Positions 1 to 9,886 of a DNA stretch of 64,000 nucleotides are shown piece by piece; position 1 is the stretch's first letter; each line of letters starts with the position of its first letter. The notes under the pieces were generated by a model. The model was given only the letters and a program-made list of their open reading frames with translations. It had not been told where the DNA came from and did not search any database. A program made the translations under genes and the position numbers. Source of the stretch: Chitinophaga polysaccharea (GTDB taxonomy: Bacteria; Bacteroidota; Bacteroidia; Chitinophagales; Chitinophagaceae); the NCBI RefSeq assembly GCF_902150045.1, contig NZ_CABFVU010000003.1:620001-684000 (forward strand), read 5' to 3'.

Positions 1-1034
1 TCTGTTTCTTTCAGCTTGAGGTTGCGCCAGTAGCCGTCGGGCAAAGCCTGGATGGCGCTGCGTATTTCCAGCAGGGCCGGTACAGAGGCGGCCGGGTTCT
101 CCATATCATATGCAGCCAGCGCTGCATCTACCAGGGCGCCTATTTTACCGCCGCCGGGAACTCTTGTCCAGCTGGTATTTATATCATCCAGTAAACTCTT
201 TTTAGGCGTATTGCCTTTGATGGTTAGAAAGTATTCCTGGGAGCTGCCACGGGAAGAGGCTACGCCAAATCCCTGGCTTTTATGCTGGGAGCGGCTTTCA
301 GCGGCTATCTCCCCGAAGCCTTTTCCAAGCAGGGGGTTAAAGGCGCCTACATCTATTTTAAACTGGTCGTCTGAAGTGGTATTTATATTGCCGAAGCTGA
401 AGGTATTCCAGAGGATCCGTTTTGCCTGCCAGGGTTTTACCAGTTTCAACTGCTCAGGGAAACGTTTGGGATCAGCGGCTGCGCTGTATGCTTCTTCCGC
501 CAGCATGGCCGATGCGGTGTGATGGCCGTGGCCTGCGCGGCTGTCTGCCGGGAAACGGCAGATGATCACATCAGGCTGGAATTTACGGATCATATATACT
601 ACATCTCCCAGGATCTGCTCCCTGTTCCAGATGGTAAATGTTTCCTGCGGGTTTTTAGAGAACCCGAAATCCTGGGCATGGGTAAAAAATTGTTCTGCCC
701 CATCAATACGGCGTGCAGCCAGGAGCTCCTGTGTACGGATCAGTCCCAGTAACTCCGACTGTTCATTCCCTACCAGGTTTTGCCCACCATCACCGCGGGT
801 GAGCGACAGGTAGCCCGTACGATACAGCTTTTCCTTTGCCAGGTAGCCCAGCAAACGGGTGTTTTCATCATCAGGATGGGCGGCAATGTATAATACACTT
901 CCAAGCGTATCCAGCTTCTTCAGTTGCAGTTTTATATCGGCAGCATTCCATACGGGTGATGGTTGTGCCAATGCGGGTAAACCCAATACTGCCAGTAAAA
1001 TTATAACCAGTGCGGTAGATCGTCTTATAAACAT
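1..1034 (-). CDS. PIG-L (LmbE-like) deacetylase, 3' end outside window
   Basis: The reverse frame is open from an ATG at 1034 to the window edge, giving the first ~344 residues. It begins with a signal peptide (hydrophobic residues 9-22, cleavage near ALAQ), so the product is exported. The zinc-site motif AHPDDE lies at about residues 52-57, and a second His cluster (GHGHHTAS) follows about 120 residues later, as in PIG-L de-N-acetylases that act on N-acetylglucosaminyl groups. Bacteroidota relatives are often much longer with extra C-terminal domains, which cannot be judged here. The substrate is unknown. It is divergent from the permease at 1249. Confidence 0.85.
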   Translation of the reverse strand, partial: MFIRRSTALVIILLAVLGLPALAQPSPVWNAADIKLQLKKLDTLGSVLYIAAHPDDENTRLLGYLAKEKLYRTGYLSLTRGDGGQNLVGNEQSELLGLIRTQELLAARRIDGAEQFFTHAQDFGFSKNPQETFTIWNREQILGDVVYMIRKFQPDVIICRFPADSRAGHGHHTASAMLAEEAYSAAADPKRFPEQLKLVKPWQAKRILWNTFSFGNINTTSDDQFKIDVGAFNPLLGKGFGEIAAESRSQHKSQGFGVASSRGSSQEYFLTIKGNTPKKSLLDDINTSWTRVPGGGKIGALVDAALAAYDMENPAASVPALLEIRSAIQALPDGYWRNLKLKET

Positions 1035-1248
1035 TTGATGATTCGTGAATTTACGGATTGCCAAAAGTAATAATTAATTGGTGGCAGGAAAGATAAATAT
1101 GATGAGCGTACACCAGGTTGCATATATGAACACCATTTGTATCAAAACCGGACAATTTAAATATATTACAAATATTCATTAATTTGATTTATAGAAGCTC
1201 CGGGCAATGGCATCGCCTTTGGAGACAAACGACAACATAATTTTCACT

Positions 1249-3012
1249 ATGCTGAAAAACTACTTTAAGCTTGCCTGGCGTAATCTCATTAAGGATCGCC
1301 GCTTTGCATTTCTTAATTTAATTGGGTTGTCTACCGGGCTTGCCTGCGCGCTTATGATCTATATCTGGGTACAAGATGAGCTGCACATCGACAAATTCCA
1401 TAAGAACGACGCCACGCTTTTCCAGGTGCTGGAAAACAGGGTGCAGGCAAGCGGCATCTGGACAGCAAAATCATCTCCGGTACCTATGGCCGGAGCACTG
1501 GTAAAGGATATGCCGGAAGTGGAATATGCAGCCTATGTAAGCCCGGTCCTTGAAGGAATAATATCTGTAAAAAATGAAAAGAATATAAGGACCAATGGGA
1601 AATATGCCGATAAGGATTTCTTTAAGATGTTCTCTTATGAGCTGATCACCGGAAATGCAGACCAGGTGCTGAAAGACCCTGCCTCTGTTGTGTTGTCTGA
1701 TGTGCTGGCAAAGAACCTGTTTGGCTCCTCTGAAAATGTGATTGGTAAAATAGTCGACTTCCAGCATGAAGAACAATTTGTTGTTTCCGGTGTATTTAAA
1801 TCACCCGGGCCACAGTCATCTGAACAGTTCGATTTTATGTTGCCTGTACGCTCGCTTGAAATGGTGAAACGCAATGCCGATGAATGGGGAAATACTGCTT
1901 TTAATACCTTTCTTATTTTAAAGCCCGGCACCAACATCGAAAAATTCAATGCAAAAATTGCCGGCTACATTAAACTTAAAACCAATAATGAGATCACTTA
2001 CCGCACGCCCTTCATCCAGCGGTATTCAGAAAATTACCTGTATGGTCGTTATGAAAACGGTATACAGGTAGGTGGCAGAATAGATTATGTACGCCTGTTT
2101 TCTCTCGTTGCTATTTTCATCCTGGTAATTGCCTGCATTAATTTTATGAACCTCTCTACCGCGAAAGCATCCGGAAGGGCGAAGGAAGTAGGCATCAAAA
2201 AAGCGATGGGCGCCGGCCGTGGTGCATTGATCCTGCAATACCTCGGCGAATCCATGGTAATGGCTTTCACTTCCCTGCTGCTGGCGGTTTTAATGGCAAT
2301 ACTGTTCCTCCCTGTATTCAACAGCATTACAGGCAAACAACTTACATTGTTCCATCCCGATGTGTCGATGATAATGACCACGCTTGGCATCACACTGTTC
2401 ACCGGCCTGATAGCCGGCAGTTATCCTGCATTTCACTTGTCAGGCTTTAAACCTGTAACTGTATTGAAAGGAAAGATCAGGGGATCTGCGGGCGAGTTAT
2501 TTGTACGAAAGGGATTGGTGGTGTTCCAGTTCTCCCTTTCTATTATATTGATTGTGGCTGTATTGGTCTCCTTCGACTATCAGTTCCTGGATGAAAGATA
2601 CCAGACTTTATACAAAGCAGAAAGCCAGATATCGCAGTTGTCGAGGTACTTCGCCGGCCTGGCTGTCCTCATCTCCTGCCTTGGATTATTTGGTTTGGCA
2701 GCCTTTACCGCGCAGCGGAGAAACAAAGAGATCGGTATCAGGAAAGTGCTGGGCGCTACGGTCAGTACCATTGTGATGATGCTGTCGAAGGATTTCCTGC
2801 GGCTGGTGTTGATTGCTATGCTTATTGCTTTCCCGGTGGCCTGGTGGGCTACTGCGCAATGGCTGAAAGGCTTTGCCTATAGTATCCATTTCGATGCAGG
2901 CATATTTTTAATTGCAGGTGTTGTGGTGATCCTGCTCACTTTTTTTACCATTAGTTTCCAATCGGTGAAAGCGGCGTTGGCCAATCCAGTGAAGAGTTTG
3001 AAGTCGGAATAA
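1249..3012 (+). CDS. ABC transporter permease (FtsX/MacB type) with internal deletion
   Basis: Membrane protein of the two-module FtsX/MacB_PCD permease family common in Bacteroidota. The start is set at the ATG of MLKNYFKLAWRNL, the usual N-terminus; an in-frame ATG at 1207 would add 14 residues. It has TM1, a first periplasmic MacB_PCD domain, three TM segments (FtsX 1), then the LKGK linker and the TM stretch FSLSIILIVAVLV. This runs directly into FDYQFLDERYQ, which in full-length relatives ends the second periplasmic domain. The last FtsX module (GLFGLAAFTAQRRNKEIGIRKV onward, split here as GLFGLAAFTA and RRNKEIGIRKV) is intact. About 180-200 residues are therefore missing in frame. No ATPase gene is adjacent. 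Function of the shortened protein is doubtful. Confidence 0.85.
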   Translation: MLKNYFKLAWRNLIKDRRFAFLNLIGLSTGLACALMIYIWVQDELHIDKFHKNDATLFQVLENRVQASGIWTAKSSPVPMAGALVKDMPEVEYAAYVSPVLEGIISVKNEKNIRTNGKYADKDFFKMFSYELITGNADQVLKDPASVVLSDVLAKNLFGSSENVIGKIVDFQHEEQFVVSGVFKSPGPQSSEQFDFMLPVRSLEMVKRNADEWGNTAFNTFLILKPGTNIEKFNAKIAGYIKLKTNNEITYRTPFIQRYSENYLYGRYENGIQVGGRIDYVRLFSLVAIFILVIACINFMNLSTAKASGRAKEVGIKKAMGAGRGALILQYLGESMVMAFTSLLLAVLMAILFLPVFNSITGKQLTLFHPDVSMIMTTLGITLFTGLIAGSYPAFHLSGFKPVTVLKGKIRGSAGELFVRKGLVVFQFSLSIILIVAVLVSFDYQFLDERYQTLYKAESQISQLSRYFAGLAVLISCLGLFGLAAFTAQRRNKEIGIRKVLGATVSTIVMMLSKDFLRLVLIAMLIAFPVAWWATAQWLKGFAYSIHFDAGIFLIAGVVVILLTFFTISFQSVKAALANPVKSLKSE

Positions 3013-3030
3013 TTGTCGTGTTTACATAAA

Positions 3031-3066
3031 AAAAGCCCCGGTGAAGAACCACCGGGACTTTATTTC
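3031..3066. terminator. Bidirectional terminator
   Basis: A 10-bp stem (AGCCCCGGTG with its partner CACCGGGACT, one G-T pair) has a 6-nt loop, with an A-run on one side and a T-rich stretch on the other. It lies between the convergent permease and susD-like genes and can serve both. Confidence 0.7.
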
Positions 3067-3133
3067 TTCATAAGCAAAAATCCAACCAGCCATCTCTTAG
3101 CAAAAACCAATTATTAACAAAGGCGGTTTAGAT

Positions 3134-4579
3134 TTAATTGTAACCTTCGTTCTGCTGGTTGCGTATATTGGGGTTAGCATCCAGTTCTCTTTGTGGTATG
3201 GGCAAAATAACTTTCGTACTTGGCCACGATACCTGTATCGTTTTGTCGCTCGCCAGGAATTTGGTGAATGAGCGTTTTGTTCTGTTTAAATCAAACAGCC
3301 GATGCCCTTCAAAAGCCAGTTCCTTTCTACGTTCCAGCAGGATCGCATCCAGGAGTGCCGGTCCTGTAGCCGTTACCGGCGGGGCATTATGATCGGCGCG
3401 TTGTGTTACCATTTCCAGGTCAGCCTGTGCTTCCGCGGTGCTTCCAAGGTGTGTTGCTGCTTCTGCATGAATGAGATATAATTCAGCCAGCCGCATCACT
3501 TTGATACTTTCTGTAAACGTGTTTACATCTTTGTATTTCGTGATGATGTTAGCCGGATCTTCGCCGCCGTTACCGGATCGTTTTCCCTTCTGCAGAAAAT
3601 TCCTTCTTACATCTGTAGCCTGGTAGATATTGTAAATGTTATTGGTGGCCAATACATCGCCATATCCGTCCTGGCTGAACATATAACTTAAGCCATCCGT
3701 ATTGCGGTTATCTACCGCTGTATTGATGATCTCAAAAACAGTTTCATTGTTATTGGTGATCTTAAAATCGCTCACCAGTTTTTCATTGGGCAGCAGTGCG
3801 TATTTGCCGGATTGTATCACATCGCCGGCATACCTGGCTGCTCCCTGCCAGTCTTCTTTATATAAGAGGATCCTGGACAACAATGCTTTAGCAGAATAGA
3901 TATTGATCCGCCCGGAAGAGAATTCTGTGCTTTTACTTCCTTCAAACCCGGAGATAGCAGCTGTGAGGTCGCTGATAATCTGCGCATAAGTATCTTTCAT
4001 ACTGCTGCGGGAGGGCGACTGCACCGAATCTACATTCGTAACCGTTACAATGGGAATACCCATATGCGTAGCGCCGGGCGTATAGTTATATGGTTGCGCA
4101 AACATGCGTGCAATATCAAAGAACACCAGTGCGCGTAATGCGTATGCTTCCGCCACTATCTGTTTAGCCTCTGTACTGTCGGCCGATGATGGCAGCAGCG
4201 AAATCTTTGGCCCTTTCATGATCACCATATTGGCATTGGCCACTACCGCGTATAACTGGTTCCATGAATCGGTGGTATACTGATCGTTGGCCGTTACTAT
4301 ATACTGGTCCTGGTTGCGGTACCGGTTGCTGTTGATGATGCTGATAAAACCATTGTCGGACCGCAGATCCGGCAACAGCGGCATGGTACGTCCATAATAA
4401 TTTTCATCCTGCATCAGGGAATACACGCCGTTGATAGCCGCCCTCAACCCGGGCAGGTCTGTAATGGCGCGGCCTGTTTCTGTTGACTGATCCGGGCGCT
4501 GATCAAGGAAATCCTTGCTGCAGGCGCTGAAGAAGCCAGCCAGTAAAACAAGTATCCCGTATGTATATTTCTTTTGCAT
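3134..4579 (-). CDS. SusD/RagB-family surface glycan-binding lipoprotein
   Basis: 481 residues. The signal peptide ends in a lipobox (FSAC, lipidated Cys20), so it is an outer-membrane lipoprotein. The N-terminal SusD-like region (DLPGLRAAINGVYSLM) and the C-terminal RagB/SusD signature (ERRKELAFEGHRLFDLNR) are both clear, as is the usual Asn-Pro-rich end. SusD proteins cap the SusC barrel and hold the oligosaccharide or peptide substrate. The gene starts 7 bp after the susC-like stop, so the two are co-transcribed. No glycoside hydrolase lies in this operon, and the substrate cannot be read from the sequence. Confidence 0.95.
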   Translation of the reverse strand: MQKKYTYGILVLLAGFFSACSKDFLDQRPDQSTETGRAITDLPGLRAAINGVYSLMQDENYYGRTMPLLPDLRSDNGFISIINSNRYRNQDQYIVTANDQYTTDSWNQLYAVVANANMVIMKGPKISLLPSSADSTEAKQIVAEAYALRALVFFDIARMFAQPYNYTPGATHMGIPIVTVTNVDSVQSPSRSSMKDTYAQIISDLTAAISGFEGSKSTEFSSGRINIYSAKALLSRILLYKEDWQGAARYAGDVIQSGKYALLPNEKLVSDFKITNNNETVFEIINTAVDNRNTDGLSYMFSQDGYGDVLATNNIYNIYQATDVRRNFLQKGKRSGNGGEDPANIITKYKDVNTFTESIKVMRLAELYLIHAEAATHLGSTAEAQADLEMVTQRADHNAPPVTATGPALLDAILLERRKELAFEGHRLFDLNRTKRSFTKFLASDKTIQVSWPSTKVILPIPQRELDANPNIRNQQNEGYN

Positions 4580-4586
4580 GAATACC

Positions 4587-7500
4587 TTAAAAATTTACAT
4601 CCAATCCTACCAGGAATGTTTTAAAAACCGGGGGACGCTGATCGTAATCACCTGTTACCGGTACTTCCGGGTCCATGGTGAGATATTTATCTTTTACGTA
4701 CGTCCATAAATTATTGCCGCGCACATATACTTTTACTTCGCTGATATTGGCTTTCTTTAACCAGCTTTGCTGCAGGTTATAAGCCAGCAGCACGTCGCGC
4801 AGGCGGATAAAACTGCCATCGTACAGGAACCTGGAGGAGCTCTGGTTGCTCAAACCCGATTGTGTACCGCCGAAAACCACTTTAGGCACATTGGTAATAT
4901 CTCCCGGATGCTGCCAGCGTTTTTCATAAATGAGGCGCGACATTTTTGCTGCGCCCCCGAATCCGCCGCTGCCATCTGATTCGGTGAATGTTCCCCAGTT
5001 GTCGTATACTTTATTTCCCCAGTTACAGAAGAACTGAAAGCTCAGATCAAATCCTTTATAGCTGAAGTAGTTGGTAATGCCGCCATAAAATTTAGGCAGT
5101 GCGCTTCCCTGATTAAAACGTTGCGCTTCGCCGTATGATTTGGTAGTAGCGGTTTTAGAAGCATCCTTATACCACAGTGCTTCACCGGTTTGGGGATCTG
5201 CGCCTGCAAATCCAACGAGGAAGAACTGGTAGAAATCTGTGCCTGGTTCCCGTTTATAAGGAGGACTGGTGATCGGGTTATCCAGTCTTGTGATCCTATT
5301 ATTCAGCGTAGAGATGTTGGCATCTGTACGCCATGAGAATTCATTTTCATTTTTTGCGATGATATTGCGGGAGGAAAGGGATATTTCCCAGCCGCGGTTT
5401 TTCATCTCCCCGTTATTTCTAAAAACAGTTGTAATACCATTTGTAGAAGATACCGGTACATTCAGCAGTAACCTTGAAGTGGTTCTGTTATAATATTCAA
5501 TGGTACCTGACAAGCGGTTTCTGAGCACCGCGAAATCCAGTCCTATATTGAGTGGCCTGTTCTGTTCCCATGTGAGGAAAGGATTGGGGTATTGCGTAAG
5601 CACATACCCCGGTTTCCCATCATAATCATTTGCCGGGCTATAAAGCGACAATGAAGCATAATTATCAATAGCCTGGTTTCCGTTGCTGCCGTAGCTCGCT
5701 CTTATCTTTAATTCGTTGATGACATTTACATCCTGGAGGAATGGTTCGCGGTAAATATTCCACGCTGTTCCTATGGACCAGAATGCAGCACTTCTTTTTT
5801 TCCGGCCAAATCTGGAAGAGGCATCCCTTCTGATAGAGGCGGTGAGGTAGTATTTCTGCTTGTAGTCGTAGCTATTGTTCAGGAACAATCCTGTAAGTGA
5901 ATTGGCGCTGGATACAGAGGATACGCTTTCCGGTTTGGAGGCGTCCGCCAGCAGTTGCAGGTCGGGCAGCAGGTTTGACGCTGCTGAAGAGTTGCCGCTG
6001 TTGGTGGTTTTCTGCGCTTCATATCCTACAAACGTATTGATCCCGTGGTAGCCCCATCGCCTGTTGAACCGCAGGATATTGGTAGATACCCAGTTATTCC
6101 ACAGGCTGTTGCTGACCGATACCCAGCCATTGGTATTTCTTCCATCCCCGAATCCCGGTGCAAAAAAAGAGTTGCTCCGGGCATAGTTCAGGTCGAGACT
6201 GATCTTTGTTTCAAACGAAAGAAAATCAGTGAAGGCGTATTTGGCGCCGGCGCCGCCCAGCAGTCCGTAAATGGTGCCGGTGCGGGTATCGCCATTCAGT
6301 ACGGCCACCGGGTTGAAGGTGTTGTTGTAACTGAAGTCGTAGCTGCCGTCCGGGTTGTAAATTTTCAACCAGGGCTGCAGGCGTACGAGTGAGCGTACCG
6401 GGTTGGCCATTAAGCCTACATCCCCTACTGCGTTTGCACGCTGATAAGAGAAGGACAGGTTTACATCAAACGACAGGCGGCTGGTGGCCTGGTTGCTCAG
6501 ATTGAGCTTGCCTGTCATACGCTTGTAGTCCACTCCTCTCAGGGCTGATTTGGAATCGTATAAGCCGCCGGAAACATAAAATTTTGTTTTATTATTTCCG
6601 CCTGCGGCAGATAGATTGGCTTGTGTATAGCTCCCATGGCGGGTGAGCACATCGATCCAGTTGGTGTTCACGGTAGTGTCTACGCCACGTGCGCGGAGCT
6701 CCCGTTGAAAACCGGCTTCGCCTGTGCCATCTGCTTTATGCGCCCATCCTTCGCGGAGCAGTTCCATCATCTCGCTGGTATTGAGCGGATAGTTTGCCTG
6801 CGGGATGGTGAGCTGGTTGCTGCCTCTTTGCACTGTTGCGCTGATCTTTGTTCTGCCCTGGCTGCCGGGTTTGGTGGTGATGAGTATCACGCCGTTGGCA
6901 GCGCGGGAGCCATAGATGGACGCAGAAGCTGCATCTTTTAAAATAGAGATCGACGCGATATCTGCGCTGTTGATCCCTGCCAGGGAATTCACATTATAAT
7001 CTGTAAGGTTGTCTGTTACCACCGGTGTGCCGTCTACCACGTATAGCGGAGAGCTGCCTGCAGTAATAGATCCTATGCCGCGTATATGAATACTGGGTAT
7101 GGAACCGGGCTGACCGGAACCATTGGTAGATTGTAAGCCGGCTACATTGCCTTGTAAGCTTTCCTGGAAGCTGCTACGGGGTGCTTTATCATATAATGAA
7201 GCATTTACCATAGTAGCTGAACCTGTCAAAGAACTTTTTGTTTGCACGCCATAAGCCACTACCACCACTTCGTTCAATCCTTTGGAATCGTCTTTCAGCG
7301 TAATGTTGAGGTGGGATGAGTTGTTTACTGTCACCCGCTGCTCTTCATAACCAATGAAAGAACAGATCAACGTTGCTGAAGAAGGCGCCTCCATGAGGAA
7401 TTCACCATTCTCATCTGTAGTAGTACCCTTATTAAGACCTGCAATACGTAAACTCACACCTGGTAAAGGATGTCCGAAAACATCGGTTACCGTTCCACTG

Positions 7501-7829
7501 ATACTGATATTCCTGATCTCTTTGTCTTCCGGCGCTATAGCCACCAATGTGGCGGAAAGCTGTTTGAAAGTAAGACCAGTATCCTTCAATATCTTTTTTA
7601 AAATATCTTCTGTCAAAGCATTGTTTTCATTCAGTGACACTTTTTTGCCTGCCGGAATCAGATCGTTGCGGTATACGAAACGGTAGCCGCTTTTCTTTTC
7701 GATCATCTTCAGGAGCCGTGTCAGCGGCACTGAATCTGCTTTGAGGGAAATGCGCCGGTCCTGCTGACCGAAGACATTTCCTGTTATTTGCAAACAGGTA
7801 ATAAGAATAATAAAGGACACCAGTTTCAT
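4587..7829 (-). CDS. SusC/RagA-family TonB-dependent transporter with STN domain
   Basis: 1080 residues. In order: signal peptide (cleavage near VFGQ, residue ~21), an STN secretin/TonB N-terminal domain (~30-95) that marks transducers talking to a FecR anti-sigma factor, a carboxypeptidase-regulatory-like domain (SGTVTDVFGHPLPGVSL), the SusC signature NEVVVVAYG, the plug (YVVDGTPVV, SISILKDAASASIYGSRAAN) and the 22-strand barrel. It imports a substrate captured by the SusD partner downstream. The STN domain and the upstream fecR and sigma genes imply that substrate binding switches on its own operon. Confidence 0.95.
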   Translation of the reverse strand: MKLVSFIILITCLQITGNVFGQQDRRISLKADSVPLTRLLKMIEKKSGYRFVYRNDLIPAGKKVSLNENNALTEDILKKILKDTGLTFKQLSATLVAIAPEDKEIRNISISGTVTDVFGHPLPGVSLRIAGLNKGTTTDENGEFLMEAPSSATLICSFIGYEEQRVTVNNSSHLNITLKDDSKGLNEVVVVAYGVQTKSSLTGSATMVNASLYDKAPRSSFQESLQGNVAGLQSTNGSGQPGSIPSIHIRGIGSITAGSSPLYVVDGTPVVTDNLTDYNVNSLAGINSADIASISILKDAASASIYGSRAANGVILITTKPGSQGRTKISATVQRGSNQLTIPQANYPLNTSEMMELLREGWAHKADGTGEAGFQRELRARGVDTTVNTNWIDVLTRHGSYTQANLSAAGGNNKTKFYVSGGLYDSKSALRGVDYKRMTGKLNLSNQATSRLSFDVNLSFSYQRANAVGDVGLMANPVRSLVRLQPWLKIYNPDGSYDFSYNNTFNPVAVLNGDTRTGTIYGLLGGAGAKYAFTDFLSFETKISLDLNYARSNSFFAPGFGDGRNTNGWVSVSNSLWNNWVSTNILRFNRRWGYHGINTFVGYEAQKTTNSGNSSAASNLLPDLQLLADASKPESVSSVSSANSLTGLFLNNSYDYKQKYYLTASIRRDASSRFGRKKRSAAFWSIGTAWNIYREPFLQDVNVINELKIRASYGSNGNQAIDNYASLSLYSPANDYDGKPGYVLTQYPNPFLTWEQNRPLNIGLDFAVLRNRLSGTIEYYNRTTSRLLLNVPVSSTNGITTVFRNNGEMKNRGWEISLSSRNIIAKNENEFSWRTDANISTLNNRITRLDNPITSPPYKREPGTDFYQFFLVGFAGADPQTGEALWYKDASKTATTKSYGEAQRFNQGSALPKFYGGITNYFSYKGFDLSFQFFCNWGNKVYDNWGTFTESDGSGGFGGAAKMSRLIYEKRWQHPGDITNVPKVVFGGTQSGLSNQSSSRFLYDGSFIRLRDVLLAYNLQQSWLKKANISEVKVYVRGNNLWTYVKDKYLTMDPEVPVTGDYDQRPPVFKTFLVGLDVNF

Positions 7830-7974
7830 TATCAGTACAACTTTTCCCTATGTTTTTATACGCAAAAGGATTCATAATGTAGGATTTTTTTCCATACATT
7901 TATGGTTGTAAAAGGTCATAAAACTACGACAGTACTACATTGCCAAGTGAAGCTAGCTGCCGTTTGATCTCAAC

Positions 7975-8013
7975 AAAAGGGGTAAATGTTTGCAGCATTT
8001 GCCCTTTTTTTAT
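7975..8013 (-). terminator. Hairpin between fecR and susC-like gene
   Basis: An imperfect stem (AAAGGGGTAAATG against CATTTGCCCTTTT) with a 7-nt loop, flanked by A- and T-runs, lies in the 219-bp gap between fecR and the susC-like gene. It probably separates the regulatory transcript from the transport operon. Confidence 0.5.
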
Positions 8014-8048
8014 CTGAGAGGTATCGATTTTCTTTTAACGTTCCCCTT

Positions 8049-9104
8049 TTACTGAGTGATGAATACTTCATTGCTTACTATCCTGCAATGAAATGATGTT
8101 GTAACCTTCAGCGCTTCCAGTACTTCTGAAAACGATTCATTTTTAAAAGTGGCGGTGAAATGGTATGTTTTTAATTTGTTACCGTTGAGATGGATCCTGA
8201 TACCATACCAACGTTCCATTTTCAGCGCAATATCTTCGAAGTTGTCGTTATCGAACACGAGGTAGTTGTCGTGCCAGGCAGTTTCCGCTACCATGCTGTC
8301 CTGCGTGTTATTACGGATATTTTCTACCCTGTAGCCTGCTACCAGGTTGGGTTGGGTTTGTTTGTTGCTTGGTCCGTGCTGTAAAATGATCTTTTGATTG
8401 GGCGCCAGTTTCACATTCCTTTCCACGCCATCGTTAAGTGTTACTTCCACAGCGCCGGTGATCAGCGTAGCTTCTGTGGTATGATCTCCTGTATATGCTT
8501 TTACATTAAAAGAGGTACCCAGTACTTTGATGCCCATCCTGGAGGTACGAATGGAAAAGGGTTTGGCTGCATTCTTTGCTACGTCAAAAAAGGCTTCCCC
8601 TTCCAGGGTAACTTCCCGGCTGTCCTGGTTGTTCATATCAGGATCATAGGTTAAACGGCTGCCACCATTAAGCCATACTTCTGTTCCATCGGGCAGTTGC
8701 ACCCTTGTACGGGAGCCATCGCGGGTATAAATAGCCGCCATTGCTACTTTACCGGCCTTTTGCGGGTATTTGTCTGATAAGAGATAGATGCAATAGCTTC
8801 CGAGTATCACTACCAGTATAGAAAGAATGGCCACCCATTTACGGAAGTTCCTCCTGGTTTTAACGGGTAATTCTTCCTGTGGGAACTCTTCCTCCATCCG
8901 GGCCAGGTGTTTTTCCAGGGCCTGTTCCGTTTTGGTTTCCCACTCTGTACCGGCAGCCGGCTGAGGCCAGTTGCTTAATACGGATAATTTATATCTCAGG
9001 TCCGGATCTTTCTGCAATGATGCTTCCAGTTCACGCAACTCCTCCATCGTGGCTTCGCCCGATACCTTTCTTCCCATCAAAAGCCATATTCTTTCCTGTT
9101 CCAT
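8049..9104 (-). CDS. FecR-family anti-sigma factor
   Basis: 351 residues. The N-terminal ~85 residues are cytoplasmic and bind the sigma factor. One TM helix follows (WVAILSILVVILGSYCIYLL, ~88-107), then the periplasmic FecR domain (VQLPDGTEVWLNGGSRL, VTLEGEAFFDVA, VLGTSFNVKAY) and a C-terminal DUF4974/STN-like domain that contacts the receptor. The gene sits between the ECF sigma gene and the STN-bearing SusC gene, as expected for receptor-to-sigma signalling across the envelope. It starts 81 bp after the sigma stop. Confidence 0.95.
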   Translation of the reverse strand: MEQERIWLLMGRKVSGEATMEELRELEASLQKDPDLRYKLSVLSNWPQPAAGTEWETKTEQALEKHLARMEEEFPQEELPVKTRRNFRKWVAILSILVVILGSYCIYLLSDKYPQKAGKVAMAAIYTRDGSRTRVQLPDGTEVWLNGGSRLTYDPDMNNQDSREVTLEGEAFFDVAKNAAKPFSIRTSRMGIKVLGTSFNVKAYTGDHTTEATLITGAVEVTLNDGVERNVKLAPNQKIILQHGPSNKQTQPNLVAGYRVENIRNNTQDSMVAETAWHDNYLVFDNDNFEDIALKMERWYGIRIHLNGNKLKTYHFTATFKNESFSEVLEALKVTTSFHCRIVSNEVFITQ

Positions 9105-9185
9105 GTGTATGATACAAAAGCATGATTATACAGAAGGACAAGCAATTTTTGAAAATCTACTACTCTGCCTGAAAAAAAATTTAAA

Positions 9186-9752
9186 TTATTTTGTTTTGAT
9201 AAAAGAGAGGTTGATCACTTCACTGATCTTTTTGAGGGCCTGGGCCATATGTACATCAATGGTATTCACGGAAATGTCGAGGATCTGGGCAACTTCTTTA
9301 TATTTAAGGCCATCTTCCCGGATAAGCTTAAAGATCATTTTCCTTTTGGGGGGGAGTGTATTTACGGCTGCTTCTATTCTTTTTACCATTTCGCCGGAAA
9401 TGAAGATCTGTTCCGGTGTGGCATTGCTGACACTGATGTCTACCGCTACTTCATCAAGACTGAAATGCTGGGTGCGGGCAGCCTTATTCAGGTAATTGAG
9501 GGCAATATTTTTGGTGGATACATAAAGATACACGCGAAGATTTTCAACCTGGAGCAGTCGTTCCCGCTGCTTCCATACATTCAGGAATACATCCGAGGCG
9601 ATTTCTTCGGCGGATTCCCAGGATTTTACGATGGAAAAGGCAAACTGGCTTAATGGCTTGTAAAATATCCGGAACAGCGCTTTATAAGCCTGTTCATCTC
9701 CCAGCGATGCTACCCTTTCCACCAGCAGCTGTATATTGGCTTCTTCCCTCAA
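9186..9752 (-). CDS. ECF RNA polymerase sigma-70 factor
   Basis: 188 residues with sigma region 2 (AEEIASDVFLNVWKQRE) and region 4 (KYKEVAQILDISVNTIDVHM helix-turn-helix), and nothing between them but a short linker, as in group-IV sigma factors of Bacteroidota. It is the first gene of a sigma, fecR, susC, susD series on the reverse strand, so it most likely directs transcription of the transport genes when FecR releases it. Confidence 0.95.
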   Translation of the reverse strand: MREEANIQLLVERVASLGDEQAYKALFRIFYKPLSQFAFSIVKSWESAEEIASDVFLNVWKQRERLLQVENLRVYLYVSTKNIALNYLNKAARTQHFSLDEVAVDISVSNATPEQIFISGEMVKRIEAAVNTLPPKRKMIFKLIREDGLKYKEVAQILDISVNTIDVHMAQALKKISEVINLSFIKTK

Positions 9753-9886
9753 TAATTTGTTTTTTGGTTGAAAACTGATCCCTAAAGATAATACAGATTT
9801 TTTCTAATTTGATCTTGTTTTACATTTATTTTTATATAATATGAATTGGTTTTAAAGTATATATCTCTCACTGCTTTATTACTGCG

